Below, piece after piece: positions 28,162-39,826 of a stretch of DNA of 64,000 nucleotides. Made by a program: the position numbers and the translations under genes. Numbering within the stretch: position 1 is the first letter of the stretch; the number at the start of each line of letters is the position of its first letter. The DNA comes from Propionicimonas paludicola. Lineage in GTDB: Bacteria; Actinomycetota; Actinomycetes; Propionibacteriales; Propionibacteriaceae. The stretch lies in NCBI RefSeq assembly GCF_002563675.1, contig NZ_PDJC01000001.1, forward strand, positions 2,356,001-2,420,000, written 5' to 3'. The notes below the pieces were generated by a model. The model was not told where the DNA came from. It did not search any database and worked only from the letters and a program-made list of their open reading frames with translations.

Positions 28162-30436
28162 TCACCAGCTCCAGGCGGATCTCGCCGGGGCCGGACGCCT
28201 CGACCCGCTTCCCGGTGGCCGTATCGCGCAGCGCCCACGACCCGGGAGCGTCGGCGCTGGTAGCGGCCAGCACCGAGCCTTCCCGCCAGACAGTGAAGGT
28301 GGCCGGCGCCCCGGTGCCACCCGGCACTCGGACCGACACCCGGGCACCGTCGGCGAGGTCGAAAGCCTCCAGGGTGACGCCGTCGGCCCAGGCGTACTCC
28401 GGCGTGGAGTCGACCGCGCCCACCGGCAGCACCGTGCCGGGCCGGACGTACAGGCCCAGCGAGTCGAAGCCGTAGCTGCGCGTGGTCCAGCCGGGGCCGG
28501 CCACGCTGCCGTCCAGCAGATGCCGCCAGCCGGCACCGGGCAGGTAGGTCTCGCCCACTCCGTCGGCCCGGAAGACCGGCGAGACGCACAGCGCGTCGCC
28601 GAGCATGTACTGGGTGTCGACACTGTGGCCGCCGCGATCCTCGGGGAACTCCAGCACCATGGGACGCATCAGCGGGACGCCGGTGGCGCTGGCCTGCTCG
28701 GACAGCCCAGCCAGGTACGGCATCAGCGACAGCTTCAGCCGGGTGAACCGACCGGCCACCGCCACGGCCTCCTCATCGAAGGCCCACGGCACCCGGTAGG
28801 AGGACGATCCGTGCAGCCGCGAGTGCGAGGACAGCAGACCGAACGGCAGCCAGCGCTTGAACACCCCGGCGTCCGGAGTGCCTTCGAAGCCGCCGATATC
28901 GTGGCTCCAGTAGGCGAAGCCGGACAGGGCCAGCGACAGTCCGCCGCGCAGGGTCTCGGCCATCGAGGCGTAGGTCGACTCACAGTCGCCACCCCAGTGC
29001 AGCGGGAACTGCTGGCCGCCGGCCGTCGCGGCCCGGGCGTACAGGACGGCCTCGCCCTCGCCGCGCTCGGCCACCAGCAACTCGTGGACGGCCTGGTTGT
29101 AGAGGTGGGCGTAGTAGTTGTGCATCCGAGAAGGGTCCGAGCCGTCGTGCCAGGCCACATCGGTGGCCGGGATCCGCTCGCCGAAGTCGGTCTTGAAGGC
29201 GTCCACGCCCTGGCCGAGCAGGCCGCGCAGCTTGCCCTGGAACCAGGCCTTGGCTTCGGGGTTGGTGAAGTCGACCAGACCCATCCCGGCCTGCCACATG
29301 TCCCACTGCCAGATGTCGCCCGAGGTCGTCCGCAGCAGGTAGCCGTGGGCGGCGGCCTCGTCGAACAGGGCCGAGCGCTGGGCGATGTAGGGGTTGATCC
29401 ACACGCAGATCCGCACCCCGAGCTCGTGCAGCCTGGCCAGCATTCCGACCGGGTCGGGGAACACCCGGGAGTCCCACTCGAAGTCGCACCACTGGTACTC
29501 GCGCATCCAGTAGCAGTCGAAGTGGAAGGCTGACAGCGGGATCCCCCTCTCGGCCATGCCCTTCACGAAGCTGGTCACGGTCGCTTCGTCGTAGTCGGTG
29601 GTGAACGAGGTGGTCAGCCACAGGCCGTAGCTCCAGGCCGGCAGCTGCGGCGCCCGTCCAGTGAGGCCGGTGTAGCGGCGCAGCACGTCCTTGGGGGTGG
29701 GTCCGGCGATCAGGTAGTAGCGCAGCGACGAGCCGGCCACCGAGAACTGCACCCGGGTGTTCACCTCGGAGCCGATCTCGTAGGAGACCTTCTCGGGGTG
29801 GTCGACGAAGACCCCGTAGCCACGGCTGGTCAGGTAGAACGGGACGTTCTTGTAGGCCAGCTCGCTGGCCGTGCCGCCGTCCTCATTCCAGGTGTCGACC
29901 ACCTGGCCGTTCTTGGTGAACGCGCCGAACCGCTCCCCCAGGCCGTAGACCTGCTCGGCCGGCTCGAGGCTGAGCTGCTCGTGCACCCACTCCTGGCCGT
30001 CCCGGTCGCGCAAGGCGGCCACCGACTTGGCCTGGGACGCGGTAAGCAGCCGTCCGTCCTGGCGGAACTCGGCCAGCCAGGGGCCACGGCGCGGCAGTCG
30101 CACCTCCAGCGATCCCGAGCGCAGCACGGCCCAGTCCTCACCGAGCTCGACCTCGGGCCGGAACCCGGCCTCGGTATGCAGCTCGAAGGACGGGCCGAGC
30201 GCGCGGCGTCCGGCGTGATGGACGATCTCCACCCCGATCACACCCTCGGCCGGCGACCAGTAGCGGATCGTCAGCATCGGTCGGTTCAAGGTGTCGCCAC
30301 GTCCGCGGATGGGGGCGGTGGGGGCATAGGCGGTCAGGGTGCCGGCCTCGGGGTCGATCCGGACGTCGTCGATCTCGACGGCGCGCAGGGCGGTGAACTC
30401 GGGCTTGAGGCTCCAGTACCCATCGGTGAACTTCAT
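28154..30436 (-). CDS. GH31 alpha-xylosidase (YicI-like)
   Basis: 760 aa, close to YicI. The catalytic nucleophile Asp is in [10 protein letters not shown] and the acid/base Asp in [10 protein letters not shown], both matching the alpha-xylosidase branch. The N-terminal beta-sandwich, the (beta/alpha)8 barrel (about 255-590) and the C-terminal domains are all present. YicI-type enzymes release alpha-1,6-linked xylose from isoprimeverose and related xyloglucan pieces. Cytoplasmic, fed by the ABC transporter encoded just upstream. Confidence 0.92.
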   Translation of the reverse strand: MKFTDGYWSLKPEFTALRAVEIDDVRIDPEAGTLTAYAPTAPIRGRGDTLNRPMLTIRYWSPAEGVIGVEIVHHAGRRALGPSFELHTEAGFRPEVELGEDWAVLRSGSLEVRLPRRGPWLAEFRQDGRLLTASQAKSVAALRDRDGQEWVHEQLSLEPAEQVYGLGERFGAFTKNGQVVDTWNEDGGTASELAYKNVPFYLTSRGYGVFVDHPEKVSYEIGSEVNTRVQFSVAGSSLRYYLIAGPTPKDVLRRYTGLTGRAPQLPAWSYGLWLTTSFTTDYDEATVTSFVKGMAERGIPLSAFHFDCYWMREYQWCDFEWDSRVFPDPVGMLARLHELGVRICVWINPYIAQRSALFDEAAAHGYLLRTTSGDIWQWDMWQAGMGLVDFTNPEAKAWFQGKLRGLLGQGVDAFKTDFGERIPATDVAWHDGSDPSRMHNYYAHLYNQAVHELLVAERGEGEAVLYARAATAGGQQFPLHWGGDCESTYASMAETLRGGLSLALSGFAYWSHDIGGFEGTPDAGVFKRWLPFGLLSSHSRLHGSSSYRVPWAFDEEAVAVAGRFTRLKLSLMPYLAGLSEQASATGVPLMRPMVLEFPEDRGGHSVDTQYMLGDALCVSPVFRADGVGETYLPGAGWRHLLDGSVAGPGWTTRSYGFDSLGLYVRPGTVLPVGAVDSTPEYAWADGVTLEAFDLADGARVSVRVPGGTGAPATFTVWREGSVLAATSADAPGSWALRDTATGKRVEASGPGEIRLELVNG

Positions 30437-30472
30437 GGCAGCGATTCTTCTCGTAGTAGGGCGGTTGGCGGG

Positions 30473-31348
30473 TTACTTGACTGAGCCGGCAGTGACGCCG
30501 CGGGTCAGGGTGCGCTGGAAGATCAGGAAGAAGATCAGCGCTGGGAGCAACGACACCAGCGCACCGGCGTTGATGGTCGGCGCATCCATCATCCGATCCC
30601 CCTGCAGCGAACTCAGCGCGATCGGCACGGTCTGGGTGTCGTTGGAGGTCAGCATCACCAGCGGGATGAAGAACTCGTTCCAGGTCCAGATGAAGAAGAA
30701 CACCATCAGGACGCCCAGAGTCGGCTTCATGATCGGGTAGACCACCGACCACAGGGTGCGGAACCGTCCGGCGCCGTCCAGGGCGGCGGCCTCGAGCAGT
30801 TCGTTCGGGAAGGTGCTGAGCACGCTGGAGAGCAGGTAGATGCCGAAGGCGGCCTGAATCACGGTGAAGATGATGATCACCGACCATTGCGAGTTCGACA
30901 GGCCGACGGCGTTGGCCATGGTGAACAGCGGATAGATGATCGACTCCTGCGGCAGCATGTTCGCGATCAGGAACAGCGCGATGATCCAGGTCCGTCCCCT
31001 CACCCGTCCGATCCCCAGTGCGTAGGCGGTGATCAGCGACAAGAAGGTGCCGAACACGGCGACCAGACCAGAGATGAAGATCGAGTTGAGCAGCTTGATC
31101 GGGAAGTTCGTCCGGTTCCAGAAGGTGGCCAGGCCGTTGGTGTAGAAGCTGGACGGCAGGCTGAGCGGCCCGTTCTGCGAGTAGTCCTGGGCCGACTTGA
31201 AGGCGTTCAGCAGCATGATCAGGATCGGGGCCAGCATGGCGATCGCCACCAGGATGGCCACCGCCAGGACGATCCAGCGGACCGGCCCGTGAGCGTAGCG
31301 GGAGTGCAGCTTCTCGGCGCGCCGGGCGCCGACTCGCAGCGAGCTCAT
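30473..31348 (-). CDS. Carbohydrate ABC transporter permease (MalG-type)
   Basis: 291 aa, six predicted helices after a 25-residue cytoplasmic N-terminus. The coupling motif is LLEAAALDGAGRFRTLWSVV, and the ending RTLTRGVTAGSVK is typical of MalG-type subunits. The start overlaps the MalF-type gene stop by one base. No ATPase gene is in the operon, so a shared MsiK-type ATPase elsewhere must energise it. Confidence 0.93.
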   Translation of the reverse strand: MSSLRVGARRAEKLHSRYAHGPVRWIVLAVAILVAIAMLAPILIMLLNAFKSAQDYSQNGPLSLPSSFYTNGLATFWNRTNFPIKLLNSIFISGLVAVFGTFLSLITAYALGIGRVRGRTWIIALFLIANMLPQESIIYPLFTMANAVGLSNSQWSVIIIFTVIQAAFGIYLLSSVLSTFPNELLEAAALDGAGRFRTLWSVVYPIMKPTLGVLMVFFFIWTWNEFFIPLVMLTSNDTQTVPIALSSLQGDRMMDAPTINAGALVSLLPALIFFLIFQRTLTRGVTAGSVK

Positions 31349-32283
31349 CAGCGGGCCCCCCGTTCTTCACGCTCAACCCGGGCCTGGAAGAACAGGATCG
31401 CGCTGGCGATCGCGATGATCACCAGGGTCAGCACCGTGGCCACGGCGGCGCCGTAGCCGACCTTCGACTTGTCGAAGAAGTTCAGGAACGAGTAGTAGCT
31501 GGGCACCAGCGTGGTGCCTTCGGGTCCGCCGCGAGTCAGCACGTAGACCGGCGCGAACACCTTCAGGGCCGCGATGGTGCAGGTCAGGGTGACCACGAAC
31601 GTCTCCGGCTTGATCTGCGGCAAGGTGATGGCCCGGAATCGAGCGCCCCAGCCGGCACCGTCCAGTTCGGCGGCCTCGTACAGCTCGGGGTCGACCCGCT
31701 GCAGCGCCGACATGAAGATCACCACCGGGTAGCCGATCTGCACCCAGATCAGGACCAGCATCACGCTGGGCATGGCCAGGGCCGGGTTACCCAGCCAGTC
31801 CGGCGGGTCGGTGACGCCGAGTTGGCCCAGGAACACGTTCACGGCGCCGTCCTGGGCGTTCAGGATCCAGTTCCAGACGATGCCGGCCACGGCCACCGGC
31901 AGGATCTGCGGAAGGTAGTAGGTCGCCCGCAGCACCGCGGCCACCCGGGGGCCGAAGCACCGTCCGAGATAGTCGAACAGGACGGCGGCCAGGATCAGTC
32001 CGATGATGGTCGGGATGATCACCATGGCCACGATCATCGAGATCGAGTTCCGGAAGGACGTCCAAAAGGCCTCGTCAGCGAGCAGATCGGCGTAGTTGCC
32101 CAGGCCGACCCAGCGCATCGGGGCGAGCCCGCCCTTCCAGCGGAACAGGCTGAAGTACAGGTTCATGGCCAGCGGGTAGCCGATGATCACGGCGAAGGCG
32201 ATGATCGCCGGCAGCAGGTAGGGCAGGTAGCCCACCCAGCTCGCCTTGCGGCGCCGGCGGGGGGCGGTGGCGGTGGTCGCCAT
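31348..32283 (-). CDS. Carbohydrate ABC transporter permease (MalF-type)
   Basis: 311 aa, six helices. The coupling motif is LYEAAELDGAGWGARFRAI. A basic N-terminus (RRRRKAS) precedes the first helix. Forms the inner-membrane channel with the adjacent MalG-type subunit. It lies 79 bases after the binding-protein gene. Confidence 0.93.
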   Translation of the reverse strand: MATTATAPRRRRKASWVGYLPYLLPAIIAFAVIIGYPLAMNLYFSLFRWKGGLAPMRWVGLGNYADLLADEAFWTSFRNSISMIVAMVIIPTIIGLILAAVLFDYLGRCFGPRVAAVLRATYYLPQILPVAVAGIVWNWILNAQDGAVNVFLGQLGVTDPPDWLGNPALAMPSVMLVLIWVQIGYPVVIFMSALQRVDPELYEAAELDGAGWGARFRAITLPQIKPETFVVTLTCTIAALKVFAPVYVLTRGGPEGTTLVPSYYSFLNFFDKSKVGYGAAVATVLTLVIIAIASAILFFQARVEREERGAR

Positions 32284-32362
32284 GGTCGGAACTCCTCGGA
32301 CGTGGGGGGACCGGGCCCTTGGTGGGGCGGGAGAGGTACCGCCCCACCAAGGTTCTGGCGGG

Positions 32363-33706
32363 TCAGCCGTTCAGAATGTCGGCCTTACCGGTGGTGTAGG
32401 CCTTGCCAAGCCCCTCGAGGGTGGCGTTGACGTCCTTGTTGCCGTTGGCCAGCGCCTGCAGCTGGGCCACGATGACGTCGTAGAAGCCGGCCACCGGCCA
32501 GTCGGGGTAGAACGCCAGGCCGTCCTGGGACAGGATCGAGTTGAAGTTCTCGGTCAGTTCCTTGACCTTCGGGTCGGTGATCGCGGACGTGTCGCCGGCC
32601 ACCGGCAGGCCACCCTTGGCGGCCAGGACGTTCTGGACGTCCTTGCTCAGAGTGATGTCGATGAACTCCTTGGCCAGATCAGCGTTCTTGGCCTTGGTCG
32701 GGACCACCCACAGGTTGCCGGACGAGCCCGGGTGCAGCTTGTTGCCGGGGAAGGTGAACATGCCCCAGTTGGCCTTCATCTCGGTGGACAGTCGGCCGAA
32801 CCACCAGGAGCCGGAGACCATCATCGGGTAGGTGCCCTTGATGAACGCCACACCCATGTCCTCAGCCTTCAGAGCCGCGGAGTTCTTGGCCAGGTAGCCC
32901 TTCTTGATCCAGTCCGAGAGGGTCTGGGTGCCCGTGGTGAGCGGTGCGCCCTGCCAGTTCACGTCCGACTTGAACAGCTGGTAGCCGTCCACGAAAGAGC
33001 GATCGCCATTAGCCAGGACCAGCTCGTACCACAGCTGGCCCAGCGGGTACTCGGCACCGGCCGTTGCCAGCGGGGTGACGCCCTTGGCCTTGAAGGTGTC
33101 CATCACCTTGAGGAACTCGTCCATGGTGGTCGGGACCTTGAGGCTGTACTTATCGAACATGTCCTTGTTGTAGTAGACGCCCACGAACTCGCCGTAGTTG
33201 GGGACGCCGTACCACTCGCCGGAGCCCATCAGGCCCTTGTCGTCGTACTTCGCGGTGGCCGACAGCGAGCCGGCCAGCTTGGTGTCCCAGCCGTACTGCT
33301 TGGCGGCGTCGGTGAGCGGGGCGATCAGGCCCTGCGCGGCCAGCTGGCCGGCGGTGGCGTTGCCCTTGTTGTACTCCATGACGTCGGGGACGGTGTCGCC
33401 GGTGAGGACGATCTTGGCGTTCTTCTGGATCTGCTCGAAGGTCTGCTCCTCGGTCTTCACGGTGACCTCAGGATGCTTGCTCTTGAAGATCTCGATGGCC
33501 TTGGCCCAGGCCTGGCCCATGGCCGAATCGTCGGACTCGTAGTCCCAGATGGTGAAGGTGCGGGCCTCAGCGGGTGCAGCTGCCGAGGAGGACGCGGGGC
33601 TTCCAGACGGGGCCGCCGTCCCGGCAGCACCGCCGGAACACGCGGTCAGAACAAGCGCTAGCGACGCCGATGTCGCCACGAGCGCCAGACCCGAAATGCG
33701 CTTCAT
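32363..33706 (-). CDS. Extracellular sugar-binding lipoprotein (ABC family 1)
   Basis: 447 aa. Lipoprotein signal peptide with lipobox VLTACSG (Cys about 23), then an Ala/Ser linker. The mature part is a family-1 solute-binding fold (FTIWDYESDD, and DTVPDVMEYNKG). It binds the sugar at the surface and passes it to the two permeases. Ribosome site AAAGGA. It starts 42 bases after the lacI gene, so the regulator and transporter share a transcript. Confidence 0.92.
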   Translation of the reverse strand: MKRISGLALVATSASLALVLTACSGGAAGTAAPSGSPASSSAAAPAEARTFTIWDYESDDSAMGQAWAKAIEIFKSKHPEVTVKTEEQTFEQIQKNAKIVLTGDTVPDVMEYNKGNATAGQLAAQGLIAPLTDAAKQYGWDTKLAGSLSATAKYDDKGLMGSGEWYGVPNYGEFVGVYYNKDMFDKYSLKVPTTMDEFLKVMDTFKAKGVTPLATAGAEYPLGQLWYELVLANGDRSFVDGYQLFKSDVNWQGAPLTTGTQTLSDWIKKGYLAKNSAALKAEDMGVAFIKGTYPMMVSGSWWFGRLSTEMKANWGMFTFPGNKLHPGSSGNLWVVPTKAKNADLAKEFIDITLSKDVQNVLAAKGGLPVAGDTSAITDPKVKELTENFNSILSQDGLAFYPDWPVAGFYDVIVAQLQALANGNKDVNATLEGLGKAYTTGKADILNG

Positions 33707-33748
33707 GAGTTGTCCTTTCGGAAAGGGTTCTTGCCGGGGTTCCGGCGG

Positions 33749-34789
33749 TCACGAACGACCAAGGTCGACGTTCGCTATGGTCCGGGCTGGACCAATGCTC
33801 ATCCCTGGCTCCAGCACGCAGGCGATGAGTTGATTCGGGATCGGCTGGCGGGCCGGATCAAGCTGGCTGAGCAGACAGTCGACTGCCAGCCGTCCCAGTT
33901 CCCCGCCCGGGGAGTGCATGGTGCTCAAGACCGGGTAGCTCAGCGTGCCCACCCCGGGCGAGGTGACGATGCCCAGCACTGAGACGTCGTCGGGAATGGC
34001 CAGGCGGCGAGCCTGGAGTTCGGCATAGACCCCGAAGGTGGCCAACTCGTTCATGGTGACGAAGGCGGTCACCCGGGGATCAGAGGTGAGGAGGTCGGCG
34101 GTCACCTTGCGGCCGACCACCGGCGAGTCCTCACAGGCGCGGCTGAGCGCGGTCAGGCCGCGCTTGGCCATCTGCTCATCGAAGGCCGCGGCGGCCCGGA
34201 CGGCCGGGCCGTAGCCGGCGTCGATCCGCTCCTGGGAGTGATTGATGAACGCGATGTGCCGGTGGCCCAGGCCGGCCAGGTGGTCGATGGCACCGATTAC
34301 GGTGGCCTCGAAGTCGATGTCGACGCTGGGACGAGCGGAGACGTCGCGAGTACGTCCGATCATGGCGTAGGGGATCTTGGCCGCCTCGAGAATGTCGATC
34401 CGGTCGTCGTCCAGGCAGACCTCCATCACCAGGACGCCGTCGGCCATTCCCTGGCGGGCCAGGTTGCGCATCTCCTTGCCCTCGGAGTCGCGGAACGGCC
34501 ACAGCACCAGCTGATAGCCCGACTCGCGGGCTCGCTGGGCAGCGGCCTGGACGAACTCGCCGCCGGTGTTGCCGACCGTGGCCACCTCTGGGTAGATCAG
34601 CGCGATGACGTTGCTGCGCCGGGAGGCCAGGGAGCGGGCCATGGCATTGGGGTGGTAGCCGAGTTCGCGCATGGCGACCTGGATCCGCTGGCGGGTCTCG
34701 TCACTGATCGGACGAGTGCCGGACAAGGCATAAGAGACCGTCGACACCGATACGCCGGCCTTACGTGCCACGTCAGCGATGGTCGCCAC
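33749..34789 (-). CDS. LacI family regulator of the xyloside/glucoside operon
   Basis: 346 aa from GTG 34789. The HTH is in ATIADVARKAGVSVSTVSYA, with hinge NAMARSLASRR, followed by the effector-binding domain (DIDFEATVIGAIDHLAG). It is the first gene of the operon that continues with binding protein, permeases, GH31 and GH1. Two operator-like palindromes lie 20-46 bases upstream of its start, so it probably represses itself and all downstream genes until the imported sugar binds. Confidence 0.9.
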   Translation of the reverse strand: MATIADVARKAGVSVSTVSYALSGTRPISDETRQRIQVAMRELGYHPNAMARSLASRRSNVIALIYPEVATVGNTGGEFVQAAAQRARESGYQLVLWPFRDSEGKEMRNLARQGMADGVLVMEVCLDDDRIDILEAAKIPYAMIGRTRDVSARPSVDIDFEATVIGAIDHLAGLGHRHIAFINHSQERIDAGYGPAVRAAAAFDEQMAKRGLTALSRACEDSPVVGRKVTADLLTSDPRVTAFVTMNELATFGVYAELQARRLAIPDDVSVLGIVTSPGVGTLSYPVLSTMHSPGGELGRLAVDCLLSQLDPARQPIPNQLIACVLEPGMSIGPARTIANVDLGRS

Positions 34790-34808
34790 GCTCGCCTCCT
34801 CGAGAGCA

Positions 34809-34835
34809 TCGAAGCGCTTAGTCGAAGCGCTTCGA
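34809..34835 (-). promoter_or_regulatory. Tandem LacI operators before the sugar operon
   Basis: TCGAAGCGCTTCGA (34822-34835) is a perfect 14-bp palindrome with the central CG step typical of LacI-family sites. A second imperfect copy, TCGAAGCGCTTAGT (34809-34822), shares its last base with the first. Centres are 13 bp apart. Location directly in front of lacI supports autoregulation of the whole operon. Confidence 0.8.
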
Positions 34836-34931
34836 TGCAATAGTCCGGCGCTGCCCCCGGCTTCGTCAAGAGGGTGAGCCGAGCAATCCTGCTGAGAGCG
34901 CGGGAGCGAGCCTGCGCAGTGCGGCTGAAGC

Positions 34932-35792
34932 TCAGGAGAGCAGGCTGTGAAGCGCGCTGCGCCAGACGAAGGGGCCGATACTGGCCACCCGGGTGGAGGC
35001 TGCCGCCACCGCGAGGGCCAGGGCCTGGGTTCGCGGCAATCCGGCGGCCAGCGCGTAGGCATAGGCGCCGTGCAGGACGTCGCCGGCACCGAGGGTGTCC
35101 GCAGCCCGGATCGAGTCCGGGACCACCTGACCGGTCGCCGTGGCCGTCCACCACTGCAGCGGCTGGGCGCCATGGCTGACAGAGATCAGCTGCGGGCCCA
35201 GGGCCAGGAGCGCGGACGCGTCCAGCCCGCCGGGGTGGACGTAATCGGCCGAGCAGAGGACGTCACTGGCCAGGGGGAACAGCTCATCGAAGCTCGGCTT
35301 GTGGGAGCCGGCGTCCACCACGATCGGCAGGCCTCGCTCGTTCGCGAACCGGGCCGCCGGCAGCGCCAGCGCGGGATGGTGGCCGTCGACCAGCAGCACC
35401 TGGGCCCGCCCCAGCTCGGGCGCCGGCAGCGTCGGGAAGTCCGGCTGATGCGCCGAACCGGAGACCACGATCCGATCGCCGGTGGCGCTATCGACCAGCA
35501 CGCAGGACGCCGTCAGCTCGAAGCCCGGCGGGGCGGCATCGATCACCTCGACCCCGGCACCGGCCAGGTCGGCGCGGACCACGTCCGCCGCACTTCCGTG
35601 GCCGATCGCCGTCCACAGCACCGGACGTCCACCCAGCGCGGCGAAGGCGATCGCGGCATTGGCGGCCGGGCCGCCGGCGGCCAGCCAGGTGTCAGTGGCC
35701 ACCACCTTCTGATTGGGGGCCGGGACGCCGTCCACCCGTTGCACGACATCGAGGGTGGCCAGGCCGACGAACCAGCCGGTCGGCGCACTCAT
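34932..35792 (-). CDS. PfkB-family carbohydrate kinase
   Basis: 286 aa from ATG 35792, overlapping the VOC gene stop (ATGA). The PfkB signature near the C-terminus is ADTLGAGDVLHGAYAY, with the catalytic Asp in GAGD. The N-terminal glycine motif is LAAGGPAANAAIAFAALG. These enzymes phosphorylate sugars, nucleosides or related alcohols. It lies just before the lacI operon in the same direction, so a role in phosphorylating a released sugar is possible but unproven. Confidence 0.88.
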   Translation of the reverse strand: MSAPTGWFVGLATLDVVQRVDGVPAPNQKVVATDTWLAAGGPAANAAIAFAALGGRPVLWTAIGHGSAADVVRADLAGAGVEVIDAAPPGFELTASCVLVDSATGDRIVVSGSAHQPDFPTLPAPELGRAQVLLVDGHHPALALPAARFANERGLPIVVDAGSHKPSFDELFPLASDVLCSADYVHPGGLDASALLALGPQLISVSHGAQPLQWWTATATGQVVPDSIRAADTLGAGDVLHGAYAYALAAGLPRTQALALAVAAASTRVASIGPFVWRSALHSLLS

Positions 35793-36535
35793 GGGGTGCG
35801 GCCGTCGCCCAGATCCAGGACGCACAGGCTCAGCCCGCCGGGCGCCTCCATCACCGTCCAGCCGCTGCGGACCGCCCGGGACTGGGCACCGAGCGCGGTC
35901 AGCCGCTCGACCTCGGCCGGACGATCGTCGGTGCTCATGTGCAGGTGCCCGGAAACCTCGGTGGCGATCACGGCCGGCTGCAGCAGCAGCCCGAGCGCCC
36001 AGTCGCCGGCCGCCCGGCGAACCAGCGGATCATCGCCGCCCCGAGCCGCCCAATCGCCACCCAACAAGGACTTCCAGAACCTCACCTCGGCCGGATAGTG
36101 CACCGCAGGGACGTCCAGGCAGACCTCGGTGACCCGGCTGAAATGACCTTCGGGCCAGTCCACCGGCGTGGGCACCGCGCCGAGAGTTTGGGTGACCAGG
36201 CAGAACACCTGGCCGGCCGGGGAGCGCATCACCAGGTAGCCGTGGCCGAAGTCGGCAATCAGCTCCGCGCCCAGCGACTCCGCGGTCTCGGCGGCCGTCC
36301 ACGGGTCGGTGACGTGCAGGTCCAGATGTACCCGGGTGGGGCCGTCACCGAGCCGCTGCACCCGCAGGTACTCGTCCCCGGTGTGCGGCAGCAGGCTGGC
36401 GAACTCCTCGAACTGGCCGCGGCGAGCCGAGAGCCGGTGTCCGGTGGCGTCCACCCAGAAATCCACGCCCGCGTCGAACTCGGACGCGGGGAAGTCGGCG
36501 AAGGCGGTCAGCCAGAACGGCGTGGCCTCGGACAT
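35789..36535 (-). CDS. VOC family protein with two glyoxalase-like domains
   Basis: 248 aa. Two VOC modules (about 1-120 and 125-248), for example RVHLDLHVTDPWTAAE with VFCLVTQ, then HLHMSTDDRPAEVERL with LCVLDLG. Metal ligands cannot be assigned safely. The family includes dioxygenases, lyases and resistance proteins. Ribosome site GAGGAG. In a run with proC upstream and pfkB downstream. Confidence 0.75.
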   Translation of the reverse strand: MSEATPFWLTAFADFPASEFDAGVDFWVDATGHRLSARRGQFEEFASLLPHTGDEYLRVQRLGDGPTRVHLDLHVTDPWTAAETAESLGAELIADFGHGYLVMRSPAGQVFCLVTQTLGAVPTPVDWPEGHFSRVTEVCLDVPAVHYPAEVRFWKSLLGGDWAARGGDDPLVRRAAGDWALGLLLQPAVIATEVSGHLHMSTDDRPAEVERLTALGAQSRAVRSGWTVMEAPGGLSLCVLDLGDGRTP

Positions 36536-36560
36536 GGCAGCTCCTCGCCGGCCGGGACGA

Positions 36561-38437
<1,877 letters not shown>

Positions 38438-38917
38438 TCAGCGAAGGATTTCTCTGGAGAAACCTAAGTACTGGGTGCCCTTCATCGACACCGAACCGCG
38501 ATCCCCGACCGACAACAGGCCGTACTCGCTGGCCGGAACCTCGAGTTCGAAGCGGGTCCCGTCCGCCTGCTCGAAGGTGACGTAATGCTGCTGGTGGATC
38601 GGGTTGTTCGAGCTCTGAAAGCCCGTGCCGACACCGTTCATGCCGGAGCCGATCATGGACGTCCCGCCACCACTGGTCTCGATCCGCTTGTCCCGGACCT
38701 CGGCCGCGGCACTCACCTCCGGCGACTGCGCATTCTTGATCTTGGGCAACACGCCTCTGACGATGGCCAGGATGATCATCCCGATCACCACCGCGAAGAA
38801 GAGCCCGATGAAGATCTGCATCATCAAGAGCATCGAGTCGAAGTGCGGGTCCATGCCCGGCACAGGCCCAGATCCTTGGTCGAAGCCGGAGCCAGGGTCC
38901 ATCGGGTCGAAGTCCAT
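38438..38917 (-). CDS. DUF2500 family membrane protein
   Basis: 159 aa. A Met/Asp/Gly-rich N-terminus of about 28 residues, one membrane helix (LMMQIFIGLFFAVVIGMIIL), then a soluble domain with the DUF2500 pattern: HYVTFEQADGTRFELEVPAS, EYGLLSVGDRGSVSMKGT and YLGF. Function unknown. It lies 57 bases upstream of asd on the same strand. Confidence 0.75.
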   Translation of the reverse strand: MDFDPMDPGSGFDQGSGPVPGMDPHFDSMLLMMQIFIGLFFAVVIGMIILAIVRGVLPKIKNAQSPEVSAAAEVRDKRIETSGGGTSMIGSGMNGVGTGFQSSNNPIHQQHYVTFEQADGTRFELEVPASEYGLLSVGDRGSVSMKGTQYLGFSREILR

Positions 38918-39016
38918 GCCGCCAGCCTAGTCAGCAAGCACCCCGAAGGTCCGACTTCGCGCGACAGCCGTCATCTGCACCTCCATCCGGGCTCAGCCAG
39001 GATGACGCCCGAGCCT

Positions 39017-39033
39017 TCGCCTCGCCGAGGCGA
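39017..39033 (-). terminator. Hairpin after the CPBP gene
   Basis: TCGCCTCG and CGAGGCGA form a palindrome 14 bases past the CPBP stop. GC-rich, no T-run. A possible end point of the two-gene minus-strand operon. Confidence 0.4.
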
Positions 39034-39046
39034 GGCGAGGACGCCG

Positions 39047-39826
39047 CTACAGCCAGGAGACGTACGGGGCGATCAGCGCGTAGCCGACGAACGAGAACAG
39101 GTCCAAGATCACGTGGGCCACCACCAGCGGGCCGATCCGTTTCGTCTTCAGATAGACAAGACCGAAGACCGCACCCATCACCACATTGCCAATAAAGCCG
39201 CCGAAGCCCTGGTACAGGTGGTAGCTGCCCCGCACCAGCGCCGAGCCGAGCACGATCGTCCACAGCGGCCAGTTCAGTTGCTTGGTGCGGGTGTACCAGA
39301 AGCCGATCATCACGACTTCCTCGAGGACGCCGTTCATCAGGGCCACCCCGATCAGCACCGGCACCGTCCACCAGTTCTGGGCCAGGTTGGCCGGGGCCAC
39401 GTTGGTGTTGATGCCGATGGCCCGCGCCGTGAAGTACAGCGCCAGGCCCGGGATCCCGATGCCAGCGGTCAGTGCCCAGCCCCAGCCGAAGTCGAACCAC
39501 GGCCGACGCAGGTCGAAGCCGATCCGGCGCCGGTCTGCGGTCAGGTGCAGCAGATACAGCGCCAGCAACGCCGGGATCAGCGGGAACACCAGATTGGCGA
39601 CCTGGTAGGACAAATCGAGCCAGGGACGCTCGGCGGCCACCGACGAGGTGATCGTGGTGGTCTGCTGATTCAGCGGCTTGCCGCGAGTCAGCTTGTCGGC
39701 CAGCGAGAGGGCCGAGTAGACCGCCGACTGGCCCAGCGAGACGCCCAGCACCAGCAGCAGTTCCCAGCCCGGACGAAACCGCGGACGTTCCTCGACGGCC
39801 ACCTCGGCCAGCGGAGCCTCGCTCAT
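39047..39826 (-). CDS. CPBP-family intramembrane protease-like protein
   Basis: 259 aa, about eight hydrophobic segments. The CPBP (Rce1-like) motifs are present in order: a Glu pair in VLEEVVMIGFWYTR, a His in RGSYHLYQGFGG, and VAHVILDLFSF. The usual EExxxR motif here reads EEVVMI, so the Arg is missing. It may be a protease with altered chemistry or a non-proteolytic relative. Coupled to the TIM-barrel gene upstream (ATGA overlap). Confidence 0.82.
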   Translation of the reverse strand: MSEAPLAEVAVEERPRFRPGWELLLVLGVSLGQSAVYSALSLADKLTRGKPLNQQTTTITSSVAAERPWLDLSYQVANLVFPLIPALLALYLLHLTADRRRIGFDLRRPWFDFGWGWALTAGIGIPGLALYFTARAIGINTNVAPANLAQNWWTVPVLIGVALMNGVLEEVVMIGFWYTRTKQLNWPLWTIVLGSALVRGSYHLYQGFGGFIGNVVMGAVFGLVYLKTKRIGPLVVAHVILDLFSFVGYALIAPYVSWL

